This document shows positions 1 to 6,635 of a DNA stretch of 7,305 bases, piece by piece. The number at the start of each line of letters is the position of its first letter. Position 1 is the first letter of the stretch. The notes under the pieces are model-generated. The model did no database searches. It was not told the DNA's origin and worked only from the letters and a program-made list of their open reading frames with translations. A program made the translations under genes and the position numbers. Source of the stretch: Gammaproteobacteria bacterium (GTDB lineage Bacteria; Pseudomonadota; Gammaproteobacteria; Eutrophobiales; Eutrophobiaceae); the NCBI GenBank assembly GCA_018676275.1, contig JABHFC010000262.1, positions 1-7,305 of the forward strand. The letters are read 5' to 3'.

Positions 1-200
1 AATATGATGAGACGACGAGTGTCTGCATTGTCAAATCACGATTTATCATGTTGCAATATCGACGTGAAGAACAGGATGTTTTTGGCGGGAGTTATACTCA
101 TTGCCTGAAAGCTACTGATGATGGTTATAAAATAAAAAAGAAAAAGGTAGATCTTATTAATTGTGATGCGGCACTGGGGAATATCCTTCTCTACCTGTGA
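1..200 (+). CDS. Aromatic-ring-hydroxylating dioxygenase, beta (small) subunit, C-terminal part
   Basis: This is a partial gene cut by the left edge; its frame begins at base 3 and runs 65 codons to a TGA at 198-200. The visible end has the hallmarks of the small subunit of alpha3beta3 Rieske non-heme iron dioxygenases: the stretch RREEQDVFGG (about bases 60-90), then THCL, and near the end the family-typical KKVDLINCDAALGNI. In this family the beta subunit is structural (a cystatin/NTF2-like fold), while the alpha subunit carries the Rieske cluster and iron. The alpha gene is expected just upstream, outside the window. The stop lies 55 bases before the CoA ligase start on the same strand, so the two are probably co-transcribed. 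The substrate cannot be read from the beta subunit; the downstream genes suggest an aryl-acyl-CoA. The family call is fairly sure. Confidence 0.85.
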   Translation, partial: YDETTSVCIVKSRFIMLQYRREEQDVFGGSYTHCLKATDDGYKIKKKKVDLINCDAALGNILLYL

Positions 201-255
201 AACATATAAAGGCCTGTTTCATATTTGCGCACGATGAATTCCATAAAGTAATTTA

Positions 256-1869
256 ATGATGACTGTATTTGACGAATTTCAAAAAAATGTAGAAAAAGTG
301 CCCGGCAATGCTTTCCTGCACATTCCCTTACAGGCAACCAAAGACTATAGCTCAGAGGTAGTGGACTACACCTATGCTGGGGCGCTAGAGGAAATAAATA
401 TACTTAGTGAACAATATAAAGCTGCAGGATACGGTCATGGACAACGGGTTGCTGTATTGCTGGACAATCGTGCGGAATTTTTCCTGCATTTTCAGGCCTT
501 AAATAGTCTTGGTGTGAGTGTGGTGCCTGTAAACACCGGCTTCCTTGATGAAGAAATGTCCTACGTTATAGATCACAGTGATTCCTGCCTGATAGTTTCT
601 CTGCCGGTCTATATAGAAAAGGTAAAGCGAGCTCTGCAAAAGGTGGATAGACCCGTGCAGATATCTGATACAGGTGGTATGGACGCATTACCACCAGCAA
701 CAGAAAAAGTATTGGAAAGGGAACCGGATAGCGAAACGGAAGCAGCTGTGCTGTATACCTCCGGCACTACAGGCGAGCCAAAAGGATGCATGATAAGTAA
801 TGACTATTTTGTAACTATGGGACTCTGGTATACGAGCATAACTGGTTATTGTCAGCTTGAGTATGGTGAAGAAAGAATGTTAACCCCGTTGCCATTAGTG
901 CATATGAATGCTTTATGCACAATGATGGCGATGATAATGAGTGGCGGTTGTATTATTCAACTGGACAGGTTTCATGCATCTAACTGGTGGGAAACGGTTA
1001 GAGCAAGCAAGGCTACATGCTTACATTACCTTGGTGTTATTCCTGCGATTCTTTTAAATCAGGCAGAACAGGATGACGATAATGTTGGGGATCAAGTGAA
1101 ATTTGGCTTTGGTGCCGGTGTTGACCCAAAACATCTACAGCGTTTTGAAGATCGATTTGGCTTTAAACTGGTAGAAGGCTGGGCAATGACTGAAACAGGG
1201 ACACATATCAGTATTACTACACATGAGGAGCCAAGACATATTGGTACGCGTTGTGTAGGCAAGTCGATGAACCCAATTGAATATCGTCTTGTTGATGAAG
1301 AAGGAATCGATGTGGTAAAAGGTGAGCCGGGAGAATTACTGGTTCGATCAGCAGGCGAAAACCCGCGCAAAGGTTTTTTCTCAGGCTATTATAAAAATCA
1401 GCAGGAAACAGATAAAGTATGGGAGGGTGGCTACTTTCATACAGGCGATGTTTTGCGTGTAAGCGAAGATGGTTCATTTCACTTCGTTGATCGTCGCAAG
1501 AATATTATTCGTCGAAGCGGTGAAAATATTGCTGCAGTGGAAGTGGAAAATGTGTTGTTTCAAATGTCTCTTGTAAAAAACTGTGCAGTGACACCTGTTT
1601 ACGATGAAATGCGTGGTGAAGAGGTAGGTGCCTGTATCATATTAAATGATGATGAGGTAGCTAATGAAGATACTGCAAAGAAAATATTTGATTTTTGCAG
1701 CGAGAAGCTGGTCTATTATAAAGTGCCTGCCTACTTTATGTTTGTTCCTGAATTACCAATGACTGCATCGCAAAAAATTCAGAGAGGAGAGATTAAGAAG
1801 CTCTCTGTGCAATTAATAGACAAAGACGACTGTATAGACTTACGCGATCTTAAACGTAAGCGTAAATAA
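256..1869 (+). CDS. AMP-forming acyl-CoA synthetase (aryl/carboxylic acid-CoA ligase)
   Basis: This 537-residue enzyme of the ANL adenylating superfamily activates a carboxylic acid to an acyl-adenylate and then to a CoA thioester. Visible motifs are the phosphate-binding loop YTSGTTGEPKG (167-177), GWAMTETG (308-315), YFHTGD (393-398), the hinge region RRKNIIRRSGENI (413-425), and the C-terminal catalytic lysine, likely K507 in SQKIQR, where the usual Gly before Lys is Gln. Length is normal for the family, and the overall look is closest to CaiC-like or unassigned acid-CoA ligases. Two ATGs stand in tandem (256 and 259) with only a weak purine-rich site upstream (AAAG near 246-249), so the exact start is uncertain by one codon. 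It follows the dioxygenase subunit and precedes the thiolase by 8 bases. The inferred substrate is an arylacetic or arylalkanoic acid; specificity is not readable directly. Its position is analogous to ipfF in ibuprofen catabolism. Confidence 0.9.
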   Translation: MMTVFDEFQKNVEKVPGNAFLHIPLQATKDYSSEVVDYTYAGALEEINILSEQYKAAGYGHGQRVAVLLDNRAEFFLHFQALNSLGVSVVPVNTGFLDEEMSYVIDHSDSCLIVSLPVYIEKVKRALQKVDRPVQISDTGGMDALPPATEKVLEREPDSETEAAVLYTSGTTGEPKGCMISNDYFVTMGLWYTSITGYCQLEYGEERMLTPLPLVHMNALCTMMAMIMSGGCIIQLDRFHASNWWETVRASKATCLHYLGVIPAILLNQAEQDDDNVGDQVKFGFGAGVDPKHLQRFEDRFGFKLVEGWAMTETGTHISITTHEEPRHIGTRCVGKSMNPIEYRLVDEEGIDVVKGEPGELLVRSAGENPRKGFFSGYYKNQQETDKVWEGGYFHTGDVLRVSEDGSFHFVDRRKNIIRRSGENIAAVEVENVLFQMSLVKNCAVTPVYDEMRGEEVGACIILNDDEVANEDTAKKIFDFCSEKLVYYKVPAYFMFVPELPMTASQKIQRGEIKKLSVQLIDKDDCIDLRDLKRKRK

Positions 1870-1877
1870 AAGATAAA

Positions 1878-3059
1878 GTGAGTAAAAAACCAAATTCTTA
1901 TGAAGGCGTGGCACTGGTTAGTCCGGTAAGCATTCCTTATCAACGTCAGAGTGACAAACAGGCTGAATGGTTTATTGGAAGTGTCCTCGCTGGCTTACTA
2001 AAAGATTCGGGGCTTGATAAGCATGATATAGATGGTATTGCAGTATCAAGTTTTACCCTGGCACCTGACACAGCCGTAAGTCTGACAAATTATTTTTCTA
2101 TGACACCGCGTTGGTTGGAAACGATTCCACTCGGTGGCGCCAGCGGAGTAGTCGCCATGCGCCGGGCGGCACGAGCTATTCAGGCAGGAGACGCAGAAGT
2201 AGTTGCCTGTATCGGTGGCGATACGGCAAACGCAGAAAGTTTTGGCAGATTAATTGATAACTTCAGTGGGTTTTCGACAAACGCAGTTCACCCCTACGGG
2301 GCTGGGGGACCAAATACTGTCTTCTCAATGATAACCAGAAACTATATGGAGCAGTTTGGCGCAAGTCGTGAGGACTTTGGTCGGATTTGTATTTCACAAA
2401 GAGATAATGCCATTGCAGCATCTCGTTCCCTGTTCAATAAACCACTGAGTATGGACGACTACATCGATGCCCGGGTGATCGCGGAGCCTTTGCATTTGTT
2501 TGACTGTGTAATGCCCTGTGCCGGGGCAGAAGGTTTTTTGATGATGTCTGTCGATCGTGCAAAGTCACTTGGTTTACCATTTGCGAAAATATTGGCAAGC
2601 GAAGAACTTTATAATGCCTACCCAGAAGACGATATTCATTTTCGTGGTGGCTGGCAGATATTTAGTGAGGATTTATATTCTGCTGCGGGACTGGGTCCCG
2701 AAGATATTAATTTATTACAAACTTATGATGATTACCCCGTGATTGTGATGTTGCAGTTGGAGGATCTTGGTTTTTGCAAGAAAGGTGAGGCCGCAGATTT
2801 TATCCGTAATACTTCTCTGAACTGGAACGGTGATGGTCTTCCGCATAACACCTGCGGAGGGCAGTTATCAGCCGGGCAGGCAGGGGCCGCAGGTGGCTTT
2901 ATTGGACTGGTGGAAAGTATTAAACAACTAACCAGAACGGGATTAAAAAATGCTGTAAGTGAAGCGAATATAGCTTTGGTTAGTGGCTATGGCATGGTTA
3001 TTTATGATCGATGTTTATCCAGTAACGCTGCCATATTATCGCGAGGCGACAATGACTGA
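1878..3059 (+). CDS. Thiolase-superfamily protein, SCP-x/Ltp2-like, probable acyl-CoA aldolase (side-chain cleaving)
   Basis: This 393-residue member of the SCP-x-type thiolase group has conserved blocks at GGDTANAE (113-120), QTYDDYP with LQLEDLGFCKKGE (281-303), HNTCGGQLSAGQAGAAGG (323-340) and SGYGM (369-373). By motif alignment the classical thiolase residues are absent: the nucleophilic Cys aligns with Gly87 in LGGASG, the catalytic His of the GHPLG motif with Gln334, and the second Cys of CxGGG with Val368. This is the pattern of DUF35-dependent aldolases such as steroid-cleaving Ltp2 rather than of a Claisen thiolase. Tyr283, Tyr286 and Tyr371 are candidate catalytic tyrosines (inference). 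The start is GTG at 1878; no in-frame ATG occurs before the core fold, and the ribosome site is weak. The last 8 bases overlap the DUF35 gene, its expected partner subunit. The proposed job is retro-aldol removal of the side chain from a beta-hydroxyacyl-CoA, as suggested for ipfD. Confidence 0.85.
   Translation: MSKKPNSYEGVALVSPVSIPYQRQSDKQAEWFIGSVLAGLLKDSGLDKHDIDGIAVSSFTLAPDTAVSLTNYFSMTPRWLETIPLGGASGVVAMRRAARAIQAGDAEVVACIGGDTANAESFGRLIDNFSGFSTNAVHPYGAGGPNTVFSMITRNYMEQFGASREDFGRICISQRDNAIAASRSLFNKPLSMDDYIDARVIAEPLHLFDCVMPCAGAEGFLMMSVDRAKSLGLPFAKILASEELYNAYPEDDIHFRGGWQIFSEDLYSAAGLGPEDINLLQTYDDYPVIVMLQLEDLGFCKKGEAADFIRNTSLNWNGDGLPHNTCGGQLSAGQAGAAGGFIGLVESIKQLTRTGLKNAVSEANIALVSGYGMVIYDRCLSSNAAILSRGDND
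3043..3046 (+). promoter_or_regulatory. Ribosome binding site of the DUF35 gene
   Basis: GAGG lies inside the end of the thiolase gene, 5 bases before the ATG at 3052. It favours that ATG over the in-frame ATG at 2983, which would add 23 residues translated from thiolase coding sequence and unlike the family. Confidence 0.6.
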
Positions 3060-3510
3060 GCATGAATTGACACCACCGGCTGCTCGTACAGGAGGTTGGC
3101 AGGCAATCAGTGAAGCAGCCAGCACGGGAGATTTTATCCTGCAAGTTTGCGAAAGCTGCGAGTCAGTTCAATACCCGCCCAGGGAGTTATGTGGAAATTG
3201 TCTGAAAGATGAGCTTGAATGGAAACAGGTATCTAATAAGGGAAGGCTAATTTCAAATACTGTTTTGCATGCCAGTACCAATGCTTTTTTTCGTGCTTAC
3301 GGACCCCGTCAGATTGCTTTGGTTAAGTTGGACAGTGGCGCAGTTTTATTTGCACATATGGCGCATAACAAGGCACAGCCAGGCGATAATATATATTTAT
3401 TGAATAGACTCGATTTAAGTGGCGAAGGTGTGTTTATTGCAATAATTGAAGGCAGCGATGAAAAAACGCAGTTGGACGAATTTAAAATTCTGTTATTACA
3501 GAACAATTAA
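3052..3510 (+). CDS. DUF35 zinc-ribbon/OB-fold acyl-CoA-binding protein, partner of the thiolase-like aldolase
   Basis: This is a 152-residue protein. An N-terminal helical stretch leads into a rubredoxin-like zinc ribbon with CESC (C33, C36) and CGNC (C47, C50), followed by an OB fold (about 57-135) containing GRLISNTVLH and a conserved RQIALVKLDSG segment (86-96). All four zinc ligands are intact. DUF35 proteins pair with thiolase-superfamily enzymes; examples are ChsH2-DUF35 with Ltp2, BbsA with BbsB, and the ibuprofen IpfE with IpfD. They help bind the CoA substrate and complete the active complex. The gene overlaps the thiolase gene by 8 bases, which suggests translational coupling and a fixed subunit ratio. 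A start at 2983 is possible in frame, but the ribosome site and family length favour 3052. The stop is 24 bases before the SDR gene. The product is probably cytoplasmic. Confidence 0.88.
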   Translation: MTEHELTPPAARTGGWQAISEAASTGDFILQVCESCESVQYPPRELCGNCLKDELEWKQVSNKGRLISNTVLHASTNAFFRAYGPRQIALVKLDSGAVLFAHMAHNKAQPGDNIYLLNRLDLSGEGVFIAIIEGSDEKTQLDEFKILLLQNN

Positions 3511-3522
3511 AGATTATTAATC

Positions 3523-3528
3523 AGGAGA
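3523..3528 (+). promoter_or_regulatory. Ribosome binding site of the SDR gene
   Basis: AGGAGA lies 6 bases before the ATG at 3535. It is the strongest Shine-Dalgarno match in the + strand block and fixes the SDR start. Confidence 0.75.
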
Positions 3529-3534
3529 AGCATT

Positions 3535-4269
3535 ATGTCATCCACTACAACCAAGACGATGGTAATAACCGGTGGGAATCGGGGTATAGGTGAAGATATT
3601 ACTCGTCGTTTTCTGGATGCAGGATATAAAGTGGTAAATATATCCAGGCAGGAACCAACTTTTTCCCATGAAAATATGGAAACCTTTATTGCGGATCTGG
3701 CTGATCGGGATGTCACCCAGGAAATTGCGAATCAAATTGCTGAAAATAATGAAGTCACCTCATTTATTCACAACGCAGGTGTGATACGCCCTGATCTGCT
3801 TGATGATGTAAAACTTGAGGATCTGGATTACCTGACACAATTACATATTGGTTCTGCAATCACCTTGTCGCAGAGTTTTTTACCGGCAATGAGGAAAAAT
3901 CATTTCGGACGTATTGTTCTAATTTCATCACGTGGTGTACTAGGGCTGGTAACACGGACAAATTATGCGGCGACTAAAGCAGGTCAAATTGGACTGGTGA
4001 GAACATGGGCATTGGAGCTGGCCAAAGACGGTATTACGGTAAACGCGGTAGCACCGGGTCCAATAGAAACAGACATGTTCCATGAACTGGTACCCGAAGA
4101 TAGTGAACAGAAATTGAAAATTGCTGATAGCGTACCGGTAAAAAGAGTGGGGAACGCGGCAGACATCGGTAGAGTGGTTGAGTTCCTGTGCGAGCCTGAA
4201 AGTAGTTTTATTACCGGTCAGACATGGTATGTCTGTGGTGGCGCCAGCCTGGGTTCACTGGCTCTGTAA
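3535..4269 (+). CDS. SDR-family NAD(P)-dependent oxidoreductase (FabG-like)
   Basis: This 244-residue classical short-chain dehydrogenase/reductase has the cofactor motif TGGNRGIG (12-19), HNAG (79-82), the active-site Ser in ISSRG (S132, or S131), YAATK giving Tyr144 and Lys148, and the cofactor-loop motif APGPIETDM (173-181). Arg38 after the second strand (NISR) suggests NADP(H). Aligned with E. coli FabG, the helix-4 Asn of the catalytic tetrad falls on His104 (QLHIGSAI), and the Ser-Tyr loop is one residue shorter than in FabG. The gene is the last of the + strand block, 24 bases after the DUF35 gene, with its own good ribosome site. It could oxidise a hydroxyacyl-CoA or a cis-dihydrodiol made by the upstream dioxygenase, or reduce a keto intermediate; the sequence does not decide. 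Its stop lies 19 bases from the convergent light-chain stop, and no clear terminator hairpin with a T-run was seen there. Confidence 0.9.
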   Translation: MSSTTTKTMVITGGNRGIGEDITRRFLDAGYKVVNISRQEPTFSHENMETFIADLADRDVTQEIANQIAENNEVTSFIHNAGVIRPDLLDDVKLEDLDYLTQLHIGSAITLSQSFLPAMRKNHFGRIVLISSRGVLGLVTRTNYAATKAGQIGLVRTWALELAKDGITVNAVAPGPIETDMFHELVPEDSEQKLKIADSVPVKRVGNAADIGRVVEFLCEPESSFITGQTWYVCGGASLGSLAL

Positions 4270-4288
4270 AACCTGATCTTATCCCCGT

Positions 4289-4822
4289 CTATTCTACGGC
4301 CAGTCCTAATACAAGCGTGACAGTACAATGGTAGATATTATTACTGGTACCCATGCACCAAATAATATCATTGCTTTTCGAAGGTAAATAATTGGGTTTA
4401 TCTCCTTCATTACGATTACAACGTGCACGATTACAGGAGCTTTTACCACAACAGTCATTGTAACTAATAATATAGTTACGATTATCCGCAGGGTTTCGAC
4501 AGGTGCCAATCCAGGTTACTGGTGAGAACTCTGTTCCGGGTGGGCATGTCGTAGTAGAGCCACCGCAATATCCACATAAAAATCCATCCATTGCGCAATT
4601 ACGCCAGTACTCACATTTAGATGGGTCGCCCGCATCACCTTCAATCAGCCCATCAGCGGGTACCCTTGGAGATTCATTTGCTGCGGCTCTGGCAACAGGT
4701 AAAAGCGGTAAAGTAGCGCCTCCGACCATTACAGCGCCGAAGCGACCAAGGAAGCTGCGGCGGGAAGTTGTGTGCGCGAGTTTTCGTGCTTTGTTTTGTA
4801 TCCAACGATCCAGTATCTGCAC
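4289..4822 (-). CDS. aauA: TTQ-dependent amine dehydrogenase light chain (aromatic amine dehydrogenase type)
   Basis: This 177-residue precursor is the catalytic subunit carrying tryptophan tryptophylquinone, formed by cross-linking two tryptophans. A twin-arginine signal (SRRSFLG, 20-26), a hydrophobic stretch and a likely cleavage site near ARA/AANES (44-50) target it to the periplasm folded. Twelve cysteines follow (70, 76, 83, 86, 93, 108, 124, 125, 130, 135, 156, 166), enough for the six disulfides known in the family. By alignment Trp104 (VTWIGTC) and Trp155 (IIWCMG) form TTQ, Asp79 matches the Asp needed for TTQ formation (Asp32 in methylamine dehydrogenase), Asp123 (NDCCG) is the catalytic base and Thr167 (HCT) its partner. 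The spacing Trp-Asp-Trp-Thr equals AADH 109/128/160/172 shifted by five; methylamine dehydrogenase has two more residues before the Thr. The start is GTG at 4822, with an in-frame TAG two codons upstream. The likely product oxidises arylethylamines. Confidence 0.92.
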   Translation of the reverse strand: MQILDRWIQNKARKLAHTTSRRSFLGRFGAVMVGGATLPLLPVARAAANESPRVPADGLIEGDAGDPSKCEYWRNCAMDGFLCGYCGGSTTTCPPGTEFSPVTWIGTCRNPADNRNYIISYNDCCGKSSCNRARCNRNEGDKPNYLPSKSNDIIWCMGTSNNIYHCTVTLVLGLAVE

Positions 4823-4831
4823 TTGCTAGTT

Positions 4832-4837
4832 CTCCTC
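4832..4837 (-). promoter_or_regulatory. Ribosome binding site of the TTQ light-chain gene
   Basis: On the - strand this reads GAGGAG, 9 bases before the GTG at 4822. It supports the GTG start and lies inside the 38-base gap after the heavy-chain stop, consistent with translation from one shared transcript. Confidence 0.7.
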
Positions 4838-4860
4838 AAAAATAAAAGCTACTGTACTTT

Positions 4861-6033
4861 TTATTTGTACGGCGGTGTTTCCATCAGAAAAGGTGTTACG
4901 CCCATTTCTGAAACTGTACGTAAATGTTTACCACTCAAGCCATCATAAATATCCAGAGTTGCTTCATTGTCGGGCAGGGAAAACAGCAAAGGTGAAGCAT
5001 CCGGACTGACATGTATTGATACAGCAATGCGTTCAGTTACTATACGCAAGATACGTTTTTTCGTTTTCAGGTCATAGACCCAAATTTCGGGGCCTGGATG
5101 CTCATACGTTTCCGCTGGTCCCTGATGCATAATGGAATAAAGCAGATGGTGACTTTGATTTACCGCAATTTGTTGCATGCCACCGGTACGCCAATTTTCT
5201 TTTCGATCTTTCTCATTGAGTAATGACCAGGGTTTTGCAAACACAAGTTCTTCACCACTTACATCGACGCCATATATCATTCCTTCCACGGAAGGGAATA
5301 ACCACTCATTCCCGAATCGCACAGCATTTTCAAGAATAGGATCCTTATCTACGCTAAAAAAAGGCTTACTTCTTTTCTTTTCCGCTAGCTTCCCCTGCTT
5401 ATCAAGTGTGAAGGTGAGGGCAGAGCCATCACTACAAAGAGAGAAGAAGCGAAGACCACCTGCCGGTATTGCCAGCGTGCATCCGGGAAGTTCAATTTCG
5501 CCAACAAATTTTCTTGTCTGCAGATCAACAATACTAACTGAGGTAGCCGGGGTAAGATTGGACACAGCCATAAAGCGGTTATCTTCGCTTAAGGCATTAT
5601 TTGTAGTGCGTGGAATGACCGTGGCTCGTTTGTTTGGAATCGGGATTTCATCAATTAAAGACAATTTGACCGGGTCATATATTCTGACCATATCCGTTCG
5701 AGTACCACCAACATGACGACTGTAATAAGTTTCAGCCGAGTATATTTCTTTGTAGTGAGAGGGCAGGACAAACTTGGCATGTACATAGCCGGTATTTAGA
5801 GAGCCAAAATAATGTCCACTATCACCATCTATTAAATGGGCCCGGCCATCGGAAAATGATATAAAATTCGTATCATATACCCAGAGCCAGTGGGCACCAG
5901 GTCTGGCGTCAATTTTTTCCACAATACCGAATTTGTCAACCGGCACAGGTCGAGTTTCTGAATAAGCTCCTGAGCTGGCAGATAAACAGATTATTGCTGT
6001 TAAGCTCAATAAGCTTAAGATATTTTTATTCAT
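4861..6033 (-). CDS. aauB: TTQ-dependent amine dehydrogenase heavy chain (aromatic amine dehydrogenase type)
   Basis: This 390-residue periplasmic seven-bladed beta-propeller is the non-catalytic subunit that flanks the TTQ light chains in the heterotetramer and shapes the substrate channel. An N-terminal Sec-type signal peptide is visible (about 1-25: Lys, a hydrophobic core LLSLTAIICL, then a small-residue end SSGAYS). Family-typical segments are AETYYSRHVGGTRTDMVRIYD (100-120), the GC...LCSDGS region with Cys185 and Cys200 that may pair, MHQGPAETYEHPGPEIWVYD (302-321) and the C-terminal TLDIYDGLSGKHLRT (359-373) with MGVTPF. Length is close to known AADH heavy chains and shorter than typical methylamine dehydrogenase precursors. 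The ATG at 6033 fits the signal peptide, though no strong ribosome site precedes it. The light chain follows after 38 bases. Canonical mau/aau clusters place disulfide-maturation genes (mauE, mauD) between the two chains; none is here. Confidence 0.9.
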   Translation of the reverse strand: MNKNILSLLSLTAIICLSASSGAYSETRPVPVDKFGIVEKIDARPGAHWLWVYDTNFISFSDGRAHLIDGDSGHYFGSLNTGYVHAKFVLPSHYKEIYSAETYYSRHVGGTRTDMVRIYDPVKLSLIDEIPIPNKRATVIPRTTNNALSEDNRFMAVSNLTPATSVSIVDLQTRKFVGEIELPGCTLAIPAGGLRFFSLCSDGSALTFTLDKQGKLAEKKRSKPFFSVDKDPILENAVRFGNEWLFPSVEGMIYGVDVSGEELVFAKPWSLLNEKDRKENWRTGGMQQIAVNQSHHLLYSIMHQGPAETYEHPGPEIWVYDLKTKKRILRIVTERIAVSIHVSPDASPLLFSLPDNEATLDIYDGLSGKHLRTVSEMGVTPFLMETPPYK

Positions 6034-6072
6034 GTCATTTGATTTATTTGGGCTGATTAATAATAAAACAAG

Positions 6073-6100
6073 ATATTACTACATGTCATTACATTTTGAA
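6073..6100 (-). promoter_or_regulatory. Possible promoter upstream of the amine dehydrogenase genes
   Basis: In the 91-base gap between the MarR gene and the heavy-chain gene, the - strand shows TTCAAA (6095-6100) and TAATAT (6073-6078) spaced by 16 bases. Each matches the sigma-70 consensus at four of six positions. The spacer contains the palindrome ACATGT (6081-6086) within an imperfect 10-base direct repeat (ATGTAATGAC/ATGTAGTAAT), a possible but weak regulator site. The gap is AT-rich, so this could be chance, and read-through from the MarR gene is an alternative. Confidence 0.3.
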
Positions 6101-6124
6101 TTTCTGCTTAGCGTACAATGATAA

Positions 6125-6619
6125 TTATTCAAAAGGCGATCGGTTAAGATTGGCTAGTATTCCTTGCAACTGAAGATGAATTTTTCTGATTTCATCTTCG
6201 CTAAAACCGCTTATAGCGCGTTCATATTGTTTACTGGCTACTTTGAGCACTTTGCCCAGAGCCTGTTTGCCAGCTGATTTTAACAATACATCCGTAATTC
6301 GATTGTCGGACTCGCGTGGGGCAGTGGAGACCAGATCGTCATTACGCATCCGTTCAATTACTCTACTTACCGTTGAGAGTTTTTTGCCGCTACGTTCTGA
6401 GATTTCGCTTATGCTGCTAGGGTTCTTTTCTCTTAAAATTAACAAAATTTGCCATTGAGTACGTTCCATCTTGTGTTTGCGCAAAACGGTTTCCATTTCA
6501 ACACCGTAACGATGATTAATCTGGTCAATTAGGTAAAAGGGATAATCAGCCAGATAAAACTCATCGTTTGCGGGGTTCCCAAAACCAAGGTAATTATTTT
6601 TCCCTTCTGCTTCTGACAC
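6125..6619 (-). CDS. MarR-family transcriptional regulator
   Basis: This 164-residue winged-helix regulator has a dimerisation helix at about 23-50 (YPFYLIDQINHRYG), a helix-turn-helix at about 68-91 (SSISEISERSGKKLSTVSRVIERM), and a wing with PRESDNR (101-107) containing the Asp-x-Arg pair (D105, R107) typical of MarR proteins. C-terminal helices (115-160) complete the dimer interface. MarR proteins usually bind as dimers to palindromes and release DNA on binding small, often aromatic, ligands. The start is GTG at 6619, supported by a strong ribosome site. The gene lies directly upstream of the amine dehydrogenase pair on the same strand, 91 bases away, so it is a plausible regulator of that pair and perhaps of the convergent catabolic operon. 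No clear palindromic operator was found in the short flanking gaps. The family is certain; the ligand is unknown. Confidence 0.92.
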   Translation of the reverse strand: MSEAEGKNNYLGFGNPANDEFYLADYPFYLIDQINHRYGVEMETVLRKHKMERTQWQILLILREKNPSSISEISERSGKKLSTVSRVIERMRNDDLVSTAPRESDNRITDVLLKSAGKQALGKVLKVASKQYERAISGFSEDEIRKIHLQLQGILANLNRSPFE

Positions 6620-6627
6620 CCGCTAAA

Positions 6628-6635
6628 CACCTCTT
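6628..6635 (-). promoter_or_regulatory. Ribosome binding site of the MarR gene
   Basis: On the - strand this reads AAGAGGTG, 8 bases before the GTG at 6619. It is a near-consensus Shine-Dalgarno sequence that supports the GTG start over internal ATG codons. Confidence 0.75.

Noticed and set aside
201..255. Separate promoter before the CoA ligase gene
   Set aside because: The 55-base gap has an AGGCCT palindrome but no convincing -35/-10 pair; read-through from the dioxygenase genes is simpler.
2983..3051. In-frame 23-residue N-terminal extension of the DUF35 protein
   Set aside because: It is translated from the thiolase 3' end, does not resemble DUF35 proteins, and a ribosome site sits correctly before the ATG at 3052.
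4243..4292. Possible terminator between the convergent genes (GCCAG at 4243-4247 and CTGGC at 4258-4262)
   Set aside because: The stem is short, lies inside the SDR coding end with a 10-base loop, and no T-run follows on either strand.
4503..4829. + strand open frame of 108 codons
   Set aside because: It lies antisense to the well-supported light-chain gene and encodes no recognisable protein.
5177..5716. + strand open frame of 179 codons
   Set aside because: It is antisense to the heavy-chain gene, Ser/Pro/Arg-rich in a way typical of a shadow frame, and has no family resemblance.
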